The notes below the pieces were generated by a model, which did not search any database, was not told the origin of the DNA, and saw only the letters and a program-made list of their open reading frames with translations. A stretch of DNA of 64,000 nucleotides from CAYPTB01 sp964413535 (lineage in GTDB: Bacteria; Planctomycetota; UBA1135; GCA-002686595): assembly GCA_964413535.1 (NCBI GenBank), contig CAYPTB010000021.1, positions 103,241 through 167,240 of the forward strand, given 5' to 3'. Positions 16,958-25,315 of the stretch are shown here, one piece after another. The position numbers and the translations under genes were made by a program. Position 1 is the stretch's first letter, and every line of letters begins with the position of its first letter.

Positions 16958-18543
16958 GCAAGCCCTTCGACGCGATCGTGATCGGCGGCGGTCACAACGG
17001 ACTCGTGTGCGCCGCCTACCTCGCGAAAGCCGGTCGGCGCGTGCTCGTGCTCGAGAAGCGCCACGTGCTCGGCGGCGCCGCGGTCAGCGAGGAGCTCCAC
17101 GAGGGCTTCACCTACTCGGTCTGCTCGTACGTCGTGAGCCTCTTGCGGCCGTGGATCATCCGCGACCTCGACCTCGTGCGGCACGGCTACCAGACCATCC
17201 CGCTCGAGTGCTCGTTCACGCCCTATCCCGACGGGCGCTCGCTGTGCCGCGGCTCCGATGCCGAGGGCACGCGGCGCGAGATCGCGCGCTTCAGCACGCG
17301 CGACGCCGAGATCTATCCCGAGTACGGCCGCGCGATGGGGCGCCTCGCGGCGTTCGCGAAGCCCATCATCGACGCGCCCGCTCCCGATCCTAGGTCGGCG
17401 AATCCGCGCGAGCTCTTCGACCTCTTGCGCCTCGGGAAGCGCTTCCGCGACCTGCCCGAAGCCCTCTTCGAGCAGGAGCTCGGCCTGCTCTCGATGAGCG
17501 CCGCCGACTTCCTCGACGGGTGGTTCGAGTCCGACGAGCTCAAGTCGCCGATGGCCTGCAGCGGCATCATCGGCACGTTCCAGGGCGTGCGCTCGCCGGG
17601 AACCGCGTACGTCCTCCTGCACCACTACATGGGCGAGATCGACGGCGCCTTCCGCTCCTGGGGTTTCGCGCGCGGCGGCACGGGCGCGGTGAGCAACGCC
17701 ATCGCCGGCGCGGCTCGGAGCTTCGGCGCCGAGATCCGCACCGAAGCGCCGGTCGCGCGCGCGCTCGTCGAGAACGGCGCCTGCCGCGGCGTCGTGCTCG
17801 AGAGCGGCGAGGAGCTGCGCGCCCAGTGCGTCGTGTCGAGCGCCGACCCGCGGCGCACGTTCCTGGGCTTCGTCGGCGCCGAGCATCTGCCCGACGACTT
17901 CGTGCGCGACCTCTCGCGCTTCCGCTACCGCGGGAGCTCCGGCAAGGTGAACCTCGCGCTCGACCGCGTGCCGGAATTCGCCTGCCGTCCGGGCGACGGG
18001 CCGCACATCCGCGGCGACATCGCCATCGCGCCCTCGATCGACTACCTCGAGCGCGCCTACGACGACGCCAAGTACGGCAAGTTCTCCCGTCGGCCCTACA
18101 TCAACGTCGTCATCCCCTCGCTCGTCGACAAGACGCTCGCTCCGCCCGGCAAGCACGTCATGTCGTGCTTCGTGCAGTACGCGCCCTACGAGCTCGAGGG
18201 CGGCGCGGCGCGCTGGCCCGAGCAACGCGAGGCCTTCGGCGACGCCGTCGTCGACACGCTCGCGGAGTACATCCCCGATCTGCGCGAGATCGTCTTGCAC
18301 CGCCAGGTCCTCACGCCCTGGGACCTCGAGCAGGAGTTCGGCCTGACGGAGGGCAACATCTTCCACGGCGAGCTCTCGCTCGAGCAGCTCGCCTTCATGC
18401 GTCCCACCGCCGGCTGGGCGCACTACGCGACGCCCGTGAAGCGCCTGTGGACGTGCGGCTCGGGCACGCATCCCGGCGGCGGGATCATGGGCGCTCCCGG
18501 AGCGCTCGCCGCGCGCGCGATCCTGAAGGCGAGGGCCGTGTGA
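16954..18543 (+). CDS. Phytoene desaturase/PYROXD2-like FAD oxidoreductase
   Basis: 529 residues from GTG. The dinucleotide-binding start IVIGGGHNGLVCAAYLAKAG and LVLEKRHVLGGAAVSEE mark the amine oxidase/phytoene dehydrogenase superfamily. The C-terminal FAD loop LWTCGSGTHPGGGIMGAPG is typical of PYROXD2-like members. Coupled by 4-bp overlaps to the GcvT-like gene upstream and to a second oxidoreductase downstream, which argues for a joint pathway, for example oxidation of an N-methylated substrate followed by transfer of the one-carbon unit. Carotenoid desaturation is less likely because no carotenoid genes are present. Substrate unknown. Confidence 0.8.
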   Translation: MSKPFDAIVIGGGHNGLVCAAYLAKAGRRVLVLEKRHVLGGAAVSEELHEGFTYSVCSYVVSLLRPWIIRDLDLVRHGYQTIPLECSFTPYPDGRSLCRGSDAEGTRREIARFSTRDAEIYPEYGRAMGRLAAFAKPIIDAPAPDPRSANPRELFDLLRLGKRFRDLPEALFEQELGLLSMSAADFLDGWFESDELKSPMACSGIIGTFQGVRSPGTAYVLLHHYMGEIDGAFRSWGFARGGTGAVSNAIAGAARSFGAEIRTEAPVARALVENGACRGVVLESGEELRAQCVVSSADPRRTFLGFVGAEHLPDDFVRDLSRFRYRGSSGKVNLALDRVPEFACRPGDGPHIRGDIAIAPSIDYLERAYDDAKYGKFSRRPYINVVIPSLVDKTLAPPGKHVMSCFVQYAPYELEGGAARWPEQREAFGDAVVDTLAEYIPDLREIVLHRQVLTPWDLEQEFGLTEGNIFHGELSLEQLAFMRPTAGWAHYATPVKRLWTCGSGTHPGGGIMGAPGALAARAILKARAV

Positions 18544-20084
18544 CGGACGCGATCGTGCTCGGAGCGGGCCACAACGGCCTGGCCGCCGCACTGCGCCTCG
18601 CGCGCGCCGGGAAGAGCGTCGTCCTCCTCGAACGGCGCGACATGCTCGGCGGCGTGGCCGCGCTCGAGGAGTTCCACCCGGGCTTCCGCGTGCCGGGCAT
18701 CCAGCACGGGACGTGCGGACTGCGGCCGCGGACGGTGGACGCACTCGGCCTCCACGCCCGCCTGGCGTGGAACGCACGCGCGCCCGCCATGCTCGCACCC
18801 ACCGAGAGCGGGCCCGGCCTCGTCTTCCGTCCCGGCGACGACGCGCCCCCCGACGGTCTCGACGCGCTCGCGAGCGCCGTGGAGGACGCGCGCGCCTGGA
18901 CGGAGTGGCGCGCCTTCCTCCAAGTCGTGCGCCCCATCGTCGGCGACCTGGTCGATGCGCCTCCGCCCGAGCTGCGCGGGAGCTTCTTCGAGCTCCTCGG
19001 CGCCGCCCGACCCGCGCTCGCGCTGCGCCGACTCGGCGAGCGCACCATGGCCGAGCTCCTGCGCGCCGCGCCGATGAGTGTCCAGGACCACTTGACGGAG
19101 CGCTTCCGCGATCCGCTGCTCGTGGCCTTCCTGGCCTCGCGCGGCATCGAAGGCGGCTTCCTCGGTCCGCGCTCGGCAGGCTCGACGGCGCTCTTGCTCC
19201 TGCGCGAGTGCGCCGCGGGTCCCGGGGTGCGCGGCGGCGCCTCGGCGCTCACCGAGGCGCTCGTCGCCGCCGCGCGCGCGGCGCAGGTCGCGCTCGAGAC
19301 CTCGAAGAGCGTGGCGCGCATCCGCGTGGCGAACGGTCGCGTGCAGGGCGTGGAGCTCGACGACGGGAGTCGCTTCGACGCGCCGCTCGTCGTCTCGGCC
19401 CTGGGCGTGCGCACGACCTTGCTCGACCTCGTCCCGCCGGGAGGACTTCCCTCGGACGCGCGCGACGTCGCCCTGCGCGTGCGCGCGCGCGGCAACGTCG
19501 CCGCCCTGCGTCTCGCGCTCTCCGCTCCGCCGCGCTGGCGCGGGCGCGCGGACGAAGCGATCGCCCACGCGCGCACGGCGCCCGACGCGACCGCGCTCGA
19601 TCGCGCCTTCGACTGCGTGAAGCACCGTCGCGCGTGCGAGGCGCCGTGGCTCGACGTGTACACGGCCTCGCTCGAGCGCGCGGACCTCGCGCCTCCGGGC
19701 GCCGCGTCCGTGTCCGTCCTCGTGCACTGTGCGGCGCGCGACCTCGAAGGAGGTTGGACGGACGAGCGCGCGGCGGAGCTCGGTGAGCGCGTCCTGGACG
19801 AGCTCGAGCGCTGCGCGCCCGGCGTGCGCGCGAGCGTGCTCGGCCGCGAGCTCCTCACGCCGCCCGCGATCGCGCGGCGCTTCGCGCTCGACGGCGGCCA
19901 CCCGCACCACGCCGACCTCGGACTCGACCAGCTGTTCCTGCAGCGGCCCGCCGCGCGCTTCGCCCGCTACCGCACTCCGATCGAAGGCCTGTGGCTCGCG
20001 GGCCGCTCCTCGCACCCGGGATCCGATTTCCTCGGATCGAGCGGCCTGCTCGCGGCCGAATCCGCCACAGCGCGGCGTTCCTAG
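18540..20084 (+). CDS. Second PYROXD2-like FAD oxidoreductase
   Basis: 514 residues from GTG. The FAD motifs are AIVLGAGHNGLAAALRLARAG, LLERRDMLGGVAALEE and, at the C-terminus, GLWLAGRSSHPGSDFLG. It is a divergent paralogue of the upstream gene and probably forms a heteromer with it or acts on a sequential intermediate. The middle region (about 180-300) is not well conserved between the two, consistent with different substrates. Last gene of the coupled three-gene set. Confidence 0.8.
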   Translation: MTDAIVLGAGHNGLAAALRLARAGKSVVLLERRDMLGGVAALEEFHPGFRVPGIQHGTCGLRPRTVDALGLHARLAWNARAPAMLAPTESGPGLVFRPGDDAPPDGLDALASAVEDARAWTEWRAFLQVVRPIVGDLVDAPPPELRGSFFELLGAARPALALRRLGERTMAELLRAAPMSVQDHLTERFRDPLLVAFLASRGIEGGFLGPRSAGSTALLLLRECAAGPGVRGGASALTEALVAAARAAQVALETSKSVARIRVANGRVQGVELDDGSRFDAPLVVSALGVRTTLLDLVPPGGLPSDARDVALRVRARGNVAALRLALSAPPRWRGRADEAIAHARTAPDATALDRAFDCVKHRRACEAPWLDVYTASLERADLAPPGAASVSVLVHCAARDLEGGWTDERAAELGERVLDELERCAPGVRASVLGRELLTPPAIARRFALDGGHPHHADLGLDQLFLQRPAARFARYRTPIEGLWLAGRSSHPGSDFLGSSGLLAAESATARRS

Positions 20085-20130
20085 CGCGACGCGTCAAGAA
20101 CGCACCGCCCTGCCGCCGAAACGCCGGCTC

Positions 20131-20448
20131 GTGTCGATCGGCGAATTCTTCGACCTCAAGGTGCTCGTGATCCTCGCGACCGCCAAGTTGTGGATGCCGT
20201 TCGCCAAGCTCCTCTGGCGCGCGGTCAACCCCTACCCGCACCTCCTCACGGACAAGCGGCAGCGCCGCGAGGGCCCGATCCTCGACACCGATCTCGTGAA
20301 CGAGGAATGGGCGGCGCTCCGCGTGCAGCGCGGCTCCCCGACGGCGCTCCCGCCCTCCGTCCCCCTGAGGCGCGGCTTCCGTCCTGTTCTGCGCAGGCTC
20401 GATCCCGAAGCTACCGCCGAGCACGGCGCGCTGCGGCGCCGTGCCTGA
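20131..20448 (+). CDS. Small membrane-associated protein, look-alike of the 15157 gene
   Basis: 105 residues from GTG, 46 bp after the second FAD oxidoreductase. The N-terminus FDLKVLVILATAKLWMPFAKLLW parallels that of the protein at 15157-15648, and both have PIL...VNE further on; the C-terminal part is basic. I do not recognise a family. Position at the end of the operon and resemblance to the protein just before it suggest membrane tethers or subunits for the oxidoreductase system. The start was chosen to keep the shared hydrophobic segment near the N-terminus. Confidence 0.55.
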   Translation: MSIGEFFDLKVLVILATAKLWMPFAKLLWRAVNPYPHLLTDKRQRREGPILDTDLVNEEWAALRVQRGSPTALPPSVPLRRGFRPVLRRLDPEATAEHGALRRRA

Positions 20449-20682
20449 TCCGCAGCGCAGCTCCCCGCGGTCGCACGCACAGCGCGTACTTACGGCCGCG
20501 CTCCCGTTCGAGCCCCCTCGAAACGCCGAGCTCCCTCCTTTGGAAACGCTTTCCGCTCCATCCGCGAGATTCGCATCCACAAGACTTCAAGATGGCGCTC
20601 CTTACGTTCCGAAAACCTACTTGCACGGTAAGGGCGCGGTGAGGTGATCGAGGCCACCTCGACGCAAGCGGAGGGAAAGGCC

Positions 20683-21405
20683 ATGCAACGGGGAAACGCG
20701 CAGTCGGGATTCACTCTGATCGAGATCATGATCGTGGTCGCGGTGATCGGCATCATCTCCGCGATGGCGATTCCGCGCCTGCGCTCGGCGCGCATCACGG
20801 CCAACGAAGCCAGCGCCGCGGCGACGCTGCGCGGACTCGCGACGGCCCAGGCGCAGGTGGCGAGCCAGTGCGCGATCGACTCCGACGCCGACGGCGCGGG
20901 CGAGTACGCCTTCCTGGCCGAACTCGCGGGAGTGGCCCCGCTGCGCATCAGCGCAGGCGGCGTGCCCGCGGCCGGAGTGCCCGGCACCGACGAACTCGCT
21001 CCGGCGACGCTGTCGCCCGCGCTGGGCAACATCCAGAACGGCGTGGCCTCGCACTCGGGCTACCTCTTCCAAGTCTGGCTGCCCGTCAGCCCCGCGGGCC
21101 TGGGCGTGACGGAAGATCCCTTGGGAGGCAAGCTCGGCGCCCCCTTCCCCGACCCCAACGCGAGCGAAGCCGGCTGGTGCGCCTACGCCTGGCCGGCCTC
21201 CATCGGCGAATCGGGTACGCCCGTCTTCTTCACGAGCAGCCGCGGCGAGATCCTCCAGTACAACAACCGCGGCGCCGCCGTCTACTCGGGCCCCGCCGCT
21301 CCCCCCTTCGACGCCGCCTTCGCCGTGCCGAACAACATGCTCGGGCAAACGGCGACCAACGGAACGCCCGGATCCGACGGGAACACGTGGGTGGTGTTGC
21401 GCTGA
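20683..21405 (+). CDS. Type IV pilin-like (prepilin) protein
   Basis: 240 residues. I chose ATG at 20683 over an upstream GTG because GGAGGGAAAGG lies just before it and the leader is then MQRGNAQSG, ideal for prepilin peptidase. Cleavage before FTLIEIMIVVAVIGIISAMAIP is the classical N-methylated pilin helix with Glu at +5. The mature domain (about 210 residues) has a pair of Cys and the Gly/Ala-rich character common to G/H-type pseudopilin-like proteins of Planctomycetota. It stands alone, with no secretion ATPase or other pseudopilin nearby, so it is an orphan substrate of a system elsewhere. Confidence 0.85.
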   Translation: MQRGNAQSGFTLIEIMIVVAVIGIISAMAIPRLRSARITANEASAAATLRGLATAQAQVASQCAIDSDADGAGEYAFLAELAGVAPLRISAGGVPAAGVPGTDELAPATLSPALGNIQNGVASHSGYLFQVWLPVSPAGLGVTEDPLGGKLGAPFPDPNASEAGWCAYAWPASIGESGTPVFFTSSRGEILQYNNRGAAVYSGPAAPPFDAAFAVPNNMLGQTATNGTPGSDGNTWVVLR

Positions 21406-21433
21406 CGAGAGTTCGGTCTCGCGCCGACCCCGG

Positions 21434-22849
21434 TCAGAAACGAGCGACCGCTAGCTCACCCTCGACGAGGGTGACGGAGGCTTCGAACAGCACCTCCTCG
21501 GACCCTCGAGCGAGAACCCGGAACTGCACCAGGCCGGGAGGCATGGGAGGCGCGCAGTAGCGCGCACCTGACTCGGCGTAGGTCGTGACTTGGACCCCTT
21601 CGTCGCCGAAGGGCAACTCGGTCAGGTCGCGAATCGGCAGCCACTCGTCTCCCTCGTCGTCGACTCGGCGCCAGGTCACCCGCAGGGCCCCATGCCCGGC
21701 GTCCACCCCGCCGAAGTCCAGCACTGCCCGCGCGCTGCTCGAGGGGCGGAACGCGACCCTCGGCAAGGCGCCGGGCTCGAGCCGGACGAACTGCGGCGCG
21801 ACGCGTTCGGGATCGTACAGGGCAGGCGATTCTCGATAGCGAGCCACGAGTCGAACCTGGTACTCGCCCAGCGGCAGTTCCGTGATCACACCGTCCGGCG
21901 GAACGTCGCGCGCGTCGAGTCGGCGTCTGCGATCTCCGGTCTTTTTGTCGCGCAGCTCCATGACGTAGGCCTGCACCGGGAGCCCGCTCGCCCAGGTCAC
22001 GTCGACGCGCATCGCACCGAAGGCGTCGTGCTTGCCCAGACGCAACGTCCTTTGGACCCAACTCCCGGTCGGAGCGAGATAGACCGTCTCGGGCAGACTC
22101 CGTTCGAAACCTTCGCTGGTCGAGGCCAAGATCCTCGCTTCGCCCGCCTTCGCCGTCACGAGTTCGGCCACCCCGTGCTCGTTCGTGGACCCGCGACGCT
22201 CGACCGCCGGTGCGTCGGGCTGCTCCGTGCTTCGAATCGCCACTTCGACCACGGCCCCGGCAACGGCGCTCCCGGACTCGTCGATCACGGACAGGTCGAG
22301 CCGACTTCCGGGGTAGACGATCTCGAGCGGCGCACGGTCGAGTTCGATCGGGTCCGAGAGCTGTCCGAGGTAGTGCTCGGAGAACTGCCAGATCCAGGCC
22401 CTGCGCAGGGTGTTCGGCACCTCGATCCGGAATCGGCCGTCCTTTGTCGTCGAGAAGGTCTGCGTGAACTCACCCTCACTCGGCGCGCGCTTGCGCAGCG
22501 CGTCCGCGCTCGTGTGATTCAGTGGCTCCGCCGCCCAAGCGAAACGCCGGTTCCCGAGCGGCGCCCCCGACGAGAGGAGCACCACCCCGCTCGAGACGCT
22601 GGCGCCGTCCGTCGCAGCCGCGCCTCCCGCGCTCGAGGAGCTCGTTTCGGCGACCGCCCGCGGGGAGGGAAGCTCGGGGGCGACCGAGGCTTCGTCACCG
22701 TGTGGATCCGCAATCTCCGGGCTCGGCGGGTGGCTTGCTTCCCGTTGCGCCGAGAGAGCGCCGTCGTCCAGGATCCACCACGCGGTCGCCAGAAGGACGA
22801 TGGCGCAACCGCCGAGCAGCATCGACGTCCACCGGCCACGGCTCGTCAT
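21434..22849 (-). CDS. Membrane-anchored protein with Cna-B/carboxypeptidase-like repeats
   Basis: 471 residues from ATG at 22849. The frame is open further upstream but crosses the attachment-site region. One N-terminal transmembrane anchor (MLLGGCAIVLLATAWWIL), a Ser/Pro/Ala linker to about 85, then beta-sandwich repeats with the Cna-B-like rhythm SRLDLSVIDESGSAVAGAVV and GEYQVRLVARY. Likely a cell-surface or periplasmic protein; no catalytic motif. Before the insertion the gene began about 55 bp downstream of tRNA-His; now the 8.4-kb element separates them, so its transcription may depend on element read-through. Confidence 0.7.
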   Translation of the reverse strand: MTSRGRWTSMLLGGCAIVLLATAWWILDDGALSAQREASHPPSPEIADPHGDEASVAPELPSPRAVAETSSSSAGGAAATDGASVSSGVVLLSSGAPLGNRRFAWAAEPLNHTSADALRKRAPSEGEFTQTFSTTKDGRFRIEVPNTLRRAWIWQFSEHYLGQLSDPIELDRAPLEIVYPGSRLDLSVIDESGSAVAGAVVEVAIRSTEQPDAPAVERRGSTNEHGVAELVTAKAGEARILASTSEGFERSLPETVYLAPTGSWVQRTLRLGKHDAFGAMRVDVTWASGLPVQAYVMELRDKKTGDRRRRLDARDVPPDGVITELPLGEYQVRLVARYRESPALYDPERVAPQFVRLEPGALPRVAFRPSSSARAVLDFGGVDAGHGALRVTWRRVDDEGDEWLPIRDLTELPFGDEGVQVTTYAESGARYCAPPMPPGLVQFRVLARGSEEVLFEASVTLVEGELAVARF

Positions 22850-22860
22850 GGCTCGAGCAA

Positions 22861-22876
22861 CGTAGCGCACGCTACG
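22861..22876. promoter_or_regulatory. Perfect inverted repeat upstream of 22849
   Basis: CGTAGCG-CA-CGCTACG, 7-bp arms, 12 bp before the ATG of the minus-strand gene and about 28 nt beyond the 3' end of the ancestral tRNA-His. It could be the tRNA terminator hairpin or an operator. Confidence 0.4.
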
Positions 22877-22901
22877 CGTCCGTCGACTCGTCGCGAGTTC
22901 G

Positions 22902-22953
22902 AGTGGGGTGAGTGACGGGAATTGAACCCGCGACCCCCAGATCCACAATCTGG
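22902..22953. repeat. Left attachment site (tRNA-His 3' copy)
   Basis: On the minus strand this reads as the tRNA-His 3' part from the 5' anticodon strand (CCAGA-TTGTGGA-TCTGG) to the encoded CCA, plus two further bases. It matches 31258-31309 except for T at 22923, which is A in tRNA sense in the T loop where the right copy has G. This copy probably keeps the ancestral chromosomal tRNA end. Confidence 0.9.
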
Positions 22954-23147
22954 ACGCTGCGTCCACAAGTGCCGAATCTGGCGGGACATCCAACGCCGCG
23001 TCCGCGAGCACCCGCAGAATCGCCCGCAGTGCGCCGCTCGAAGACCCCGATCTCGCGCGCGTCGTGGCTGCGTGGCCGAAGCTACCCACCGCGATGCGCG
23101 CGGCGGTGCTCGCCCTCGTTGACACGGCAGCAAGTGATTCCGAGTGA
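22953..23147 (+). pseudogene. Detached 3' coding segment of the integrase gene
   Basis: Sixty-four sense codons followed by TGA, in the frame the integrase would enter if its end at 31308 were joined here by excision. The product ends DPDLARVVAAWPKLPTAM then RAAVLALVDTAASDSE, a compact helical tail. As integrated it has no start codon, and the frame upstream is closed by a TGA inside the left tRNA copy (22923-22925). The stop lies 8 bp from the stop of the convergent cargo gene, as expected for a real gene end. In the circle the integrase would be 495 residues instead of 433. Confidence 0.7.
23009..23030 (+). promoter_or_regulatory. Candidate integrase arm site, left end
   Basis: 22 bp identical to 31123-31144 near the other end of the element, same orientation, each holding two CCCGCAG heptamers 12 bp apart. 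The two copies lie in different reading frames, so protein conservation does not explain them. Confidence 0.5.
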
Positions 23148-23155
23148 CCGGGGCG

Positions 23156-24028
23156 TCAGGAATGCGGGTCCGTGCCATCCTTGGGGAGCGGCCATCCCTC
23201 GTCTGACCTCGCGATCTCCGTCCTCGCGGCTCGCTTGCTCCTTCGGCGGCTCCACAGCCACAGGGGCACGCCGAGCAGGATGCCCCACTTCACGGCGCCG
23301 ACTACGGCACCCCTCACGAAGGCCTCCTCCGGAGACTCGCCTTGGAATTCGGCCATCAACCGATCCCGGAACCGATCCTGCTCCTCCGCTGACAAGGTCG
23401 ACCAGTGCCGCAGCGCTCCGTTCCGAGGCGCGTCGCTGGTTACAAGGTCAACGCGTCCGGATGGCGCCGCGGACAAGCCAGACTTCGCGTCCGATGCGAA
23501 CGGGCCGACCACGAATCCCGCCGCTATTACCTGAAACAGCGGGAACAGCTCCTCATACCGCTCCGACGGCGAGCGAAACGTCAGCATGAACAGGTAGCCT
23601 TCTCGCAGCAGCGATACCTGCAAGTGCCTCATCGAAACGTCCAGGCCGAGAGCCTTGTGGACACCGTCGTAGACGAGGAAGGGTGCTCTGAGATTGCACA
23701 GCTCAGTGGTACCTGACTCGACGAGCGTGGCCCCAGGAAGCGACGCACGAACCCCGCGCATCGCGCGCTGTGGGTCCGCCTCGATCATCTCAGCAAAAGC
23801 CTCCGGCGTCGTCTCGCGAAGCTCCGGCACGCTGTTGACCCAGACGGAGAAGTCGCTATCACCCCAGCCGCCGTCGCTTGTCGCCTTGAAGCGCGTCTCG
23901 TCATGCGACGCCTCAACAGGCTTCCAGGTTGGGGGGTACCAAACGCTGAACGGATAGTCCGAATCGCGGTACTGAAGGAAGTCGGACTGGGGAGTTCCAA
24001 TCACCACGATCAGCAGCACTGCAAGCAC
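23156..24028 (-). CDS. Membrane/exported cargo protein of unknown function
   Basis: 290 residues from GTG, with GAGGAT as ribosome site. A short hydrophobic N-terminus (AVLLIVVIG) is followed by a domain whose opening YPFSVWYPPTWKPVEA resembles the PsbP/DUF1795-like fold (small beta-rich modules that begin with a region of this kind). A transmembrane helix lies at about 243-262 with a basic cytoplasmic tail. Last gene of the five-gene leftward operon of the element. No enzymatic motif; possible roles include surface exclusion or defence, but nothing in the sequence decides. Confidence 0.65.
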   Translation of the reverse strand: MLAVLLIVVIGTPQSDFLQYRDSDYPFSVWYPPTWKPVEASHDETRFKATSDGGWGDSDFSVWVNSVPELRETTPEAFAEMIEADPQRAMRGVRASLPGATLVESGTTELCNLRAPFLVYDGVHKALGLDVSMRHLQVSLLREGYLFMLTFRSPSERYEELFPLFQVIAAGFVVGPFASDAKSGLSAAPSGRVDLVTSDAPRNGALRHWSTLSAEEQDRFRDRLMAEFQGESPEEAFVRGAVVGAVKWGILLGVPLWLWSRRRSKRAARTEIARSDEGWPLPKDGTDPHS

Positions 24029-24056
24029 GCGATCCTCACTCTTCTCAGGGGTCGCC

Positions 24057-24335
24057 TCATTCGATGGTCCGCAGAAGGCGCCGAAATTCCGCGAGACAGG
24101 CCCGCACCTCGCGACGCTCGTCGATCGCCTTCGCAGTGTAGTAACCGTGCTTGAGCGCGTTCTGGTTGCCTTGGGGCGGGCCGGACGACTTGCCGCCGTG
24201 GAGGCGGCATCGTCGTCTCCCCTTCACGGCGGGGGCCTGGCATGGGCTACCGCGCCGGTTGCGTGCGAGACATCGCCGGGAAAGCATCATCGCGGGCACG
24301 TCGTCCACCAAGTCCGACGGTCTGGCGCCGTTCAT
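24057..24335 (-). CDS. HGG-motif mobile-element protein
   Basis: 92 residues. Two Cys pairs (CLARNRRGSPCQAP, GRRRCRLHGG) lead into HGGKSSGPPQGNQNALKHGYY, the HGG..G.P.GN.NA.KHG motif found in many short phage and island proteins, sometimes next to terminase small subunits. It probably binds nucleic acid, with zinc held by the Cys/His cluster. ATG overlaps the stop of the upstream gene by 4 bp; this neighbour pair recurs in islands of other bacteria (recalled, not searched). Function not established. Confidence 0.75.
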   Translation of the reverse strand: MNGARPSDLVDDVPAMMLSRRCLARNRRGSPCQAPAVKGRRRCRLHGGKSSGPPQGNQNALKHGYYTAKAIDERREVRACLAEFRRLLRTIE

Positions 24336-24955
24336 GGGGTCGTTTCTCCTTTTCTGACGATCCCTCCGCCTCCTCCCTCCGCCGAGACCTGGCCGACCAC
24401 GGCCTGAGCGCCCGGGTGGACGTGGACGTGCTCCACGGTCATCCGCTGCTCGCCCTTCCCGCGGTAGCGCTGGAGTGCCTCAACCTGCGCGCAGAACACG
24501 CGCATGAGCTTGGCAACATGGCGGGCGTTGTGCTCCCTATCGGGAAAGGTCTGTTTCTCCGCCGCCGCTTGGCTTGCCTTGCGCATCGCAAGCGAGTGGA
24601 GCGCGACCATTTGGCTCGCAAGCATCGCTTCGAGTTCGTCGCGCGGCTGGATCCCGTGTATCGCCGCGATGGCGGCATTGACGGTCCGCTCTTCGACGGG
24701 TTCGGCGCGCGGATGGAGAACGTCCACGAGTTGGCCGAGCAGGCGGTTCGCGAACGATTCATCCATTGTCCCGAGAGACGCGAGAATGCCGGGGAACTCG
24801 CTAGTGACAACGCACTTTCCGTTCTCGTTTGTCACTGTGACCCGCGGAGCGCGAGGCTTCGCACTCTTGGTTGCGTCTGAGCTGGACCTTGAGGAGGCGG
24901 GCAGACTTGTAGATCCAGCCGACTCCTCCACTACCTTTGTTGTGCTCGCGAGCAT
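24332..24955 (-). CDS. Partner protein of the HGG gene (VEHVHVH type)
   Basis: 207 residues. Disordered Ser-rich N-terminus to about 45, then a helical domain with HVAKLMRVFCAQVEALQRYRG and the ending TVEHVHVHPGAQAVVGQV. That ending is characteristic of a family of unknown function that accompanies HGG-motif genes in genomic islands. No catalytic residues identified. The coupled pair probably works as a complex. Confidence 0.75.
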   Translation of the reverse strand: MLASTTKVVEESAGSTSLPASSRSSSDATKSAKPRAPRVTVTNENGKCVVTSEFPGILASLGTMDESFANRLLGQLVDVLHPRAEPVEERTVNAAIAAIHGIQPRDELEAMLASQMVALHSLAMRKASQAAAEKQTFPDREHNARHVAKLMRVFCAQVEALQRYRGKGEQRMTVEHVHVHPGAQAVVGQVSAEGGGGGIVRKGETTP

Positions 24956-24972
24956 GGGATCACTACCTGGGC

Positions 24973-25302
24973 CTAGTATTCCGGGTGCTCCGGGTTCTTG
25001 CTCTCGTCAATCTCATGCTGGATCTCTTGCTCCGCTCGATAGAGCCTCTCTACTTCCTGCCGTTCTTCCGCCGTCAAATAGTCGTCGAGCACCCGAGCGT
25101 GCCATTCCAACAGAGCGTTTAGCCGATCGTCCGCGCTGCTCTTGCTCGACTGCGACAGGACGAGCGCGAATACTACGACGGCGAGTGCAACCCAAAGCAT
25201 CGTGACGTGCTTCTTGAGCGGAGCTCGCTCCTTCTCGTAGAGAGCGAGAAGTTCCTCGAACTCAGACTCGGACAGGCCGTGCAGTCTTTCGTCCAGACTC
25301 AT
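24973..25302 (-). CDS. Small single-pass membrane protein with helical tail
   Basis: 109 residues. ATG at 25302 is chosen because AGGAGG lies about 10 bp upstream; the frame is open far beyond. About 30 cytoplasmic residues (DERLHGLSESEFEELLALYE), one transmembrane segment (TMLWVALAVVVFALVLS), then a strongly charged, probably coiled-coil helix (TAEERQEVERLYRAEQEIQ). Part of the five-gene cargo operon, 13 bp after the preceding gene. No known family. Confidence 0.7.
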   Translation of the reverse strand: MSLDERLHGLSESEFEELLALYEKERAPLKKHVTMLWVALAVVVFALVLSQSSKSSADDRLNALLEWHARVLDDYLTAEERQEVERLYRAEQEIQHEIDESKNPEHPEY

Positions 25303-25315
25303 TCGGGGGGACCTC

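Noticed and set aside
22912..23589. Plus-strand open frame starting in the left attachment site
   Set aside because: Antisense tRNA reading followed by a shadow of the 23156 gene; the meaningful frame here is the integrase continuation at 22953-23147.
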